Shown here piece after piece: positions 25,878 to 29,069 of a stretch of DNA of 29,069 bases. Source of the stretch: JAVBQU01 sp031548675 (GTDB lineage Bacteria > Bacteroidota > Bacteroidia > Bacteroidales > P3); assembly GCA_031548675.1 (NCBI GenBank), contig JAVBQU010000195.1, positions 1-29,069 on the forward strand. The letters are read 5' to 3'. Each line of letters opens with the position of its first letter. Positions within the stretch are counted from its first letter, which is position 1. Made by a program: the position numbers and the translations under genes. The notes beneath the pieces were generated by a model. It was not told the origin of the DNA, searched no databases, and worked only from the letters and a program-made list of their open reading frames with translations.

Positions 25878-27728
25878 TTACATTGTATGTGTCAAACATA
25901 AATACCATTTCTTTTTATAGCGGATAAACTTGGCTACCAAATCTCCTTTTGCAACAACATAAGCTGTATCTTCGGTTGGATAGTTTATTCGTCCTTTTTG
26001 GACTTCTATCAAATATAAATCCAAAACTGTTTTTATCATTTTAAAATCTAAGCCAAAAGACTTGATATAATCTTCCAAATTATAATCATGATCTTCTAAA
26101 TTATCAATATCCTCTTGCGTATAAGCTACGCAATTTGTAAAGACACTCGCTCGTGTATGAGCATCAAAACCTTTGATTATACTTTGCAGCACACTTTCTA
26201 TACTTCTTTGCTCTATCTTTAACTTGGTAGATGCAATTCTAGGAGGATTAGCATTGAATATTTGTTGTTTAACCGTGTCCGATAATAGAACATATCTTCC
26301 CTGAATGGCTTTTTGTGTTTGTTTTTTTTGGAATGTATTTGTGGGAACGATATATGGATCTGGTGTATTTATAGCAACCAACAATACTGTATCTTCTTTG
26401 TGTTTTTTTGTATCAAAACTAAAAATTCCGTTTTTCCCCAAAAGTTCTATATATTCGGTAAAATAAAAATTGCCATCATCCACTTGCCTGAAAAAAACAG
26501 GAAAATCGAAACAAATAAACTTATAAGGTATAACCTGAATTTGTTGATTGATAGTATCTATTTGCAGTTTGTAAATGGATTGCTGTTTACGTTTCGATGC
26601 TGTAAGGAAATACAATTCTTGGGTAGTGTTATCTTTGAGCAATTGCATTTGTTCATATAAATTTCTTTCAGCAGGAAAATTCGGGAAAATAAAGGAATTT
26701 AAAGGAAAATCTTCACTTATATTCTTTGAAAAAACAGGCTGAAAATCAGAATTAAAAACAATAATAGAATCAATATTGCGAAATAAATATTGAATGTAAA
26801 AACTACCTTGTTTTTCAAAAGAATACACAGGTAAATCCAAACTTGAAACTCTTACTTTTCGTGAAATCGAATCTCTTTTAATTATGGAGCCAAGTATCGG
26901 AGGATTTTGTTTATACCTTTCTTGTTTGGTTTTCATTTTTGCAACTTCTTCTTTTGATAATCGATGAAGTTCCGGCTTTTTTAAAAATCTATTTTGAATT
27001 GAAGAATTAATTTCAAATAAAGTATCGTTTTTATGTAAGTATAAAGCAGGAGCGAGTACTGGATATTTCCATTCATCATCAAAATCAAGATAAGAATCAT
27101 ACCGCTCATTAAATCCAAGCAATCCAATAGCTTTCGAATCGCTATAATAATAATTAATACTCAATTGTAAGGCTCGTTCCAAATCTTTTAAATTTACTTT
27201 ATTCTTTTGCATAAAGGATTGCATCTCATCAGTTAAAGGAAGTTTTGAAAGATCTATAGGTTTAAGCTCATAGTCAATTGTAGAATCAAGATTACGAAGT
27301 AATAAAAATTGAGGTTCTCCTTTGGTATAAATGGTTCCTACAAAAACCTGATTATTTCCACACTTTATAAGATTATGGTTGTAGGATAAAAAATAACTTT
27401 TTTCTTTCTTGATAGATAATCCGGAGAGATAATATTTCGACTTTTTGCGAATGTTTAATTTCTTATTATAATTAAATTCGGATACACCTGTTCTATCATT
27501 TTTATTTAATAAATAAAATGTCGCTTTTTCGGCAGAATGCAACAAAATATGATTTGAAAATATCAAAAAATCGCTAATATCATCATCTTGCGTATAGAGC
27601 AAATCACATCCCTTTCGAGAATTCGATATTTGTTTGATGAAATCATTTGAATAATAGGTTGTAGTAGGTTGAGCAATAGCACCAACCCCCAAGCCTGTCC
27701 ATAAAATTAATAAAACTATATTTTTCAT
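25878..27728 (-). CDS. secreted protein of unknown function in the peptide operon
   Basis: A 616-aa exported protein with a clear signal peptide (MKNIVLLILWTGLGVGAIAQ, ordinary signal-peptidase type, no lipobox). The mature part is rich in beta strands with many Tyr, Phe and Asp, and repeated short blocks (FYIQYLFRNID, YFLTASKRKQQ, NFYFTEYIEL) suggest a propeller-like or repeated-sheet domain. The last 120 residues are more helical. No catalytic motif or known domain is recognisable. I use ATG 27728, because the in-frame ATG at 27782 lies inside the precursor terminator. It ends 7 bases before gwsG. Possible roles are periplasmic immunity, product binding or export help; none is shown by the sequence. 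Confidence 0.7.
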   Translation of the reverse strand: MKNIVLLILWTGLGVGAIAQPTTTYYSNDFIKQISNSRKGCDLLYTQDDDISDFLIFSNHILLHSAEKATFYLLNKNDRTGVSEFNYNKKLNIRKKSKYYLSGLSIKKEKSYFLSYNHNLIKCGNNQVFVGTIYTKGEPQFLLLRNLDSTIDYELKPIDLSKLPLTDEMQSFMQKNKVNLKDLERALQLSINYYYSDSKAIGLLGFNERYDSYLDFDDEWKYPVLAPALYLHKNDTLFEINSSIQNRFLKKPELHRLSKEEVAKMKTKQERYKQNPPILGSIIKRDSISRKVRVSSLDLPVYSFEKQGSFYIQYLFRNIDSIIVFNSDFQPVFSKNISEDFPLNSFIFPNFPAERNLYEQMQLLKDNTTQELYFLTASKRKQQSIYKLQIDTINQQIQVIPYKFICFDFPVFFRQVDDGNFYFTEYIELLGKNGIFSFDTKKHKEDTVLLVAINTPDPYIVPTNTFQKKQTQKAIQGRYVLLSDTVKQQIFNANPPRIASTKLKIEQRSIESVLQSIIKGFDAHTRASVFTNCVAYTQEDIDNLEDHDYNLEDYIKSFGLDFKMIKTVLDLYLIEVQKGRINYPTEDTAYVVAKGDLVAKFIRYKKKWYLCLTHTM

Positions 27729-27749
27729 TTTTGTAATAGTTAAATTAAA

Positions 27750-27784
27750 AAATGGGGCTGCTTGAAAATGAGGCAACCCCATTT
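27750..27784 (-). terminator. terminator between precursor gene and the rest of the operon
   Basis: On the minus strand a 12-bp stem (arms 27784-27773 and 27761-27750, one G-U pair) with an 11-base loop is followed by TTTTTAATTT. It begins 7 bases after the precursor stop. It would end most transcripts there, raising precursor over modification and export proteins. Confidence 0.8.
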
Positions 27785-27791
27785 GATCTTA

Positions 27792-28085
27792 TTAACTAGT
27801 AGGTGTAGAAGAATTACATGTATCCTTTTCGGGACCTAATTCTGAATAGTATTTGTCCGTGTTATAGCAAATCCCCAAAAAATAAGATTTTTCTACCACT
27901 TTTGTTGTACAAACATTTTCAAGTTTTCCTGTATCAGAATTTAAAACATCTTTTTGTATCATACAGTCATTGCCATACCATGTTGCTTCTGTTCCAAATA
28001 ATTTCCATGCCCCAGTTATAGAATTCATTTCTTCGTTAGACATAGCTGTGAACATTGAGCTGTTCAGGCTTTTTAAATTTCCCAT
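27792..28085 (-). CDS. grasp-with-spasm peptide precursor
   Basis: A 97-aa peptide. Residues 1-26 (MGNLKSLNSSMFTAMSNEEM, then NSITGA) have the form of Bacteroidota double-glycine leaders: an amphipathic L-F/M pattern, an acidic EE and a final Gly-Ala, the cut site for the C39 transporter. The core of about 71 residues has four cysteines (C41, C59, C73, C90), many Thr/Ser and Asp/Glu residues that could form ester or amide links, and a Ser/Thr-rich tail (CNSSTPTS). I use ATG 28085; an in-frame start at 28232 would precede the leader with basic sequence of no leader type. It is the first main gene of the operon and is followed at once by a terminator. Confidence 0.82.
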   Translation of the reverse strand: MGNLKSLNSSMFTAMSNEEMNSITGAWKLFGTEATWYGNDCMIQKDVLNSDTGKLENVCTTKVVEKSYFLGICYNTDKYYSELGPEKDTCNSSTPTS

Positions 28086-28134
28086 TTTATTTAAATGTAT
28101 TGATTTTAATTCATTTCCATTTCGCCGAAGCACC

Positions 28135-28251
28135 TTAGGAAACCATACCACGATAGCATGTAAATTTCGGTTTCTCCATTTGCTCAAGTTTTTGCAATAT
28201 GCCGGATATGGAGCCTTTGGCATACTGGTCAATAGCTTTGTACGGTAACAT
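28135..28251 (-). CDS. possible 38-aa ORF upstream of precursor
   Basis: A 38-aa frame reading MLPYKAIDQYAKGSISGILQ and then a KLEQMEKPKF helix, with a stop 49 bases before the precursor start. Its composition looks protein-like, with a mixed amphipathic helix. It lies downstream of the proposed operon promoter, so it would be the first ORF translated. I recognise no family. It may be a leader peptide, a small RiPP component or a gene remnant. Confidence 0.3.
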   Translation of the reverse strand: MLPYKAIDQYAKGSISGILQKLEQMEKPKFTCYRGMVS

Positions 28252-28285
28252 GTATTTTACTTATGGTAGCTAATCATAAGTTGTA

Positions 28286-28293
28286 CAAATCTA
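28286..28293 (-). promoter_or_regulatory. -7 element of the peptide operon
   Basis: On the minus strand this reads TAGATTTG, matching TAnnTTTG. The transcript would start near 28278 and carry a leader of about 190 bases before the precursor ATG. No TTTG lies at the standard spacing, so it may be weak or activator-dependent. Confidence 0.4.
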
Positions 28294-28570
28294 TAATACT
28301 TTAGCTTTCTTCCTATTACATTTGCCTTATTTATAGCAAGGTAATAAGCCCATAAATTTAAGTTTCTGCCTACTCTATTCAAGCCGTTCGGCACTATGCT
28401 TACCCATGAGGCTAAAAACTACACATATAATGGGGGCGTAATCCATATTGTGCTTACAAAACTTACGTTTACCTGCCTGTTTTCCCTCTCGTGGGCTGTG
28501 CCTTAACTCGGCTTTTCTTTTTATCGGCTTACCGGACAAAAGAAGTTTTGTAAAGTTTTTAACCTAAAAC

Positions 28571-28600
28571 CCTCTTTCATTCAAAAAAGAGGACTTTTTT
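28571..28600 (+). terminator. intrinsic terminator in right intergenic region
   Basis: CCTCTTT (28571-28577) pairs with AAAGAGG (28586-28592) around an 8-base loop and is followed by a T-run, so it terminates plus-strand transcription. No plus-strand gene precedes it, but a TACATTTG -7 element lies at 28317-28324. Confidence 0.65.
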
Positions 28601-28906
28601 TGTTTTGCTACAAAACTTAAAGCATTGCAGCATGTATTTTTCTTTACGCAACTTTTACCTGTTAAGGGAGATAGAAGCAGATGCTTCCAAAATCTGCTAA
28701 TTTACCGCAGTTTTTCGGGCATTTATTACTATCTTTGTTGCGCCTTTCTTGTATATTGGTTAATAAATCGTGTTATTTATAGAGGTCTCAATTCTATAAC
28801 TTGTTTTTTAGCCCGCAAGGGAGGCTTTTTATTTCCCTGACTTTATCCTAAATTCTTTCTGTTTGTTGTTGAAATTTTTCATCTAAAAATTGTTTCAAAG
28901 ACGCGC

Positions 28907-28938
28907 CAAAGGTATTTTAAAAAAAACATTAATCCAAA
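28907..28938 (-). promoter_or_regulatory. minus-strand consensus promoter
   Basis: Read on the minus strand: TTTG (28938-28935), a 20-base spacer, TACCTTTG (28914-28907). This is an exact match to the Bacteroidota consensus. The first downstream ORF is only 17 codons (28829-28882, MKNFNNKQKEFRIKSGK), starting about 18 bases from the expected transcript start. Confidence 0.5.
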
Positions 28939-28953
28939 AAATGGAACGAAGTC

Positions 28954-29037
28954 GTAACGAAATTTCAAAATTTTCGCAACTATATAAAAATCATATAATT
29001 GCAGAGGTGAAAAATGTAACGAAATTGTAACGAAATT
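28954..29037 (+). repeat. GTAACGAAATT repeat, three copies
   Basis: The 11-mer GTAACGAAATT occurs at 28954-28964 and as a perfect tandem pair at 29016-29026 and 29027-29037. The spacing of 62 bases and the tandem arrangement suggest binding sites for a regulator or recombinase of a gene beyond the window edge. Confidence 0.5.
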
Positions 29038-29069
29038 TTTTCAGGTCTCAAAACACTGAAATTTTTACC

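Larger units (their letters stand above)
28294..29069. other. gene-free right end with regulatory-looking elements
   Basis: No large gene on either strand. Visible elements: TACATTTG at 28317-28324 (plus); a TACAAAACTTA repeat near 28455 and 28611 with an inverted copy near 28545; a terminator at 28571-28600; TATCTTTG at 28730-28737 followed by a weak hairpin-T-run near 28810-28835; a minus-strand consensus promoter (28907-28938); and GTAACGAAATT repeats at the end. Parts around 28380-28540 differ in composition from neighbouring DNA and may be a mobile-element remnant. Confidence 0.5.

Noticed and set aside
27729..27782. Earlier start of the 616-aa secreted protein
   Set aside because: The ATG at 27782 lies in the stem of the precursor terminator and would bury the signal peptide.
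28086..28232. N-terminal extension of the peptide precursor
   Set aside because: The extension is basic and unlike any leader; the typical leader starts at ATG 28085.
28321..28560. Known structural RNA (tRNA, tmRNA, RNase P or SRP RNA) in the right intergenic region
   Set aside because: No cloverleaf with T-loop, no CCA-bearing end and none of the conserved motifs of these RNAs could be found.
28941..29030. Start of an integrase or other gene at the right edge
   Set aside because: The plus-strand frame from ATG 28941 stops after 29 codons without family resemblance; no other frame is convincing.
1..29069. CRISPR array or insertion sequence
   Set aside because: No regularly spaced direct repeats and no transposase-like ORF with flanking inverted repeats were seen.

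Overview
The window comes from an AT-rich member of the Bacteroidota. The evidence is a type IX secretion (T9SS) gene (porT), a protease carrying a C-terminal T9SS sorting domain, an EF-G2-type elongation factor paralogue, a grasp-with-spasm peptide-maturation cluster, and promoters of the Bacteroidota form TTTG-N19/20-TAnnTTTG in place of -35/-10 boxes. A Bacteroidales or Flavobacteriia-like host is plausible. I cannot fix the genus.

Positions 1-18000 are mostly housekeeping and envelope genes. They run: lipoate synthesis (lipA, lipB); an EF-G2 paralogue whose catalytic His is replaced by Phe; a large secreted M6 metalloprotease with T9SS tail; lipid A and fatty acid genes (lpxC, fabZ as two separate genes in one frame, then lpxA behind its own terminator and promoter); a polysaccharide deacetylase-like protein; porT; an IPExxxVDY-family protein; thpR; a TonB-C-like protein; and a PNGase F-like glycosidase. 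Next come glutathione peroxidase (minus strand), a sugar-phosphate nucleotidyltransferase (plus strand) and a rhomboid protease (minus strand).

Positions 18200-28300 hold one leftward operon that makes and exports a ribosomally made, modified peptide. In transcription order it contains: a 97-aa precursor with a Gly-Ala leader; a strong terminator; a 616-aa secreted protein of unknown function; an ATP-grasp ligase (gwsG); a 66-aa small protein; a SPASM protein without a radical-SAM cysteine motif (gwsS); a C39-peptidase ABC transporter; an HlyD-type adaptor; and a TolC-type outer-membrane channel. The likely scheme is that GwsG and GwsS modify the core, the C39 domain cuts after Gly-Ala, and the three-part channel exports the product. 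The transporter genes look richer in GC than the maturation genes and carry palindromic repeats, two of them inside the HlyD coding sequence, so the operon may have been assembled from two sources.

The last 800 bases contain no convincing large gene. They hold promoter-like and terminator-like elements, tiny ORFs and an 11-bp repeat. A consensus promoter followed by a bidirectional terminator at 18037-18242 marks a candidate small RNA.
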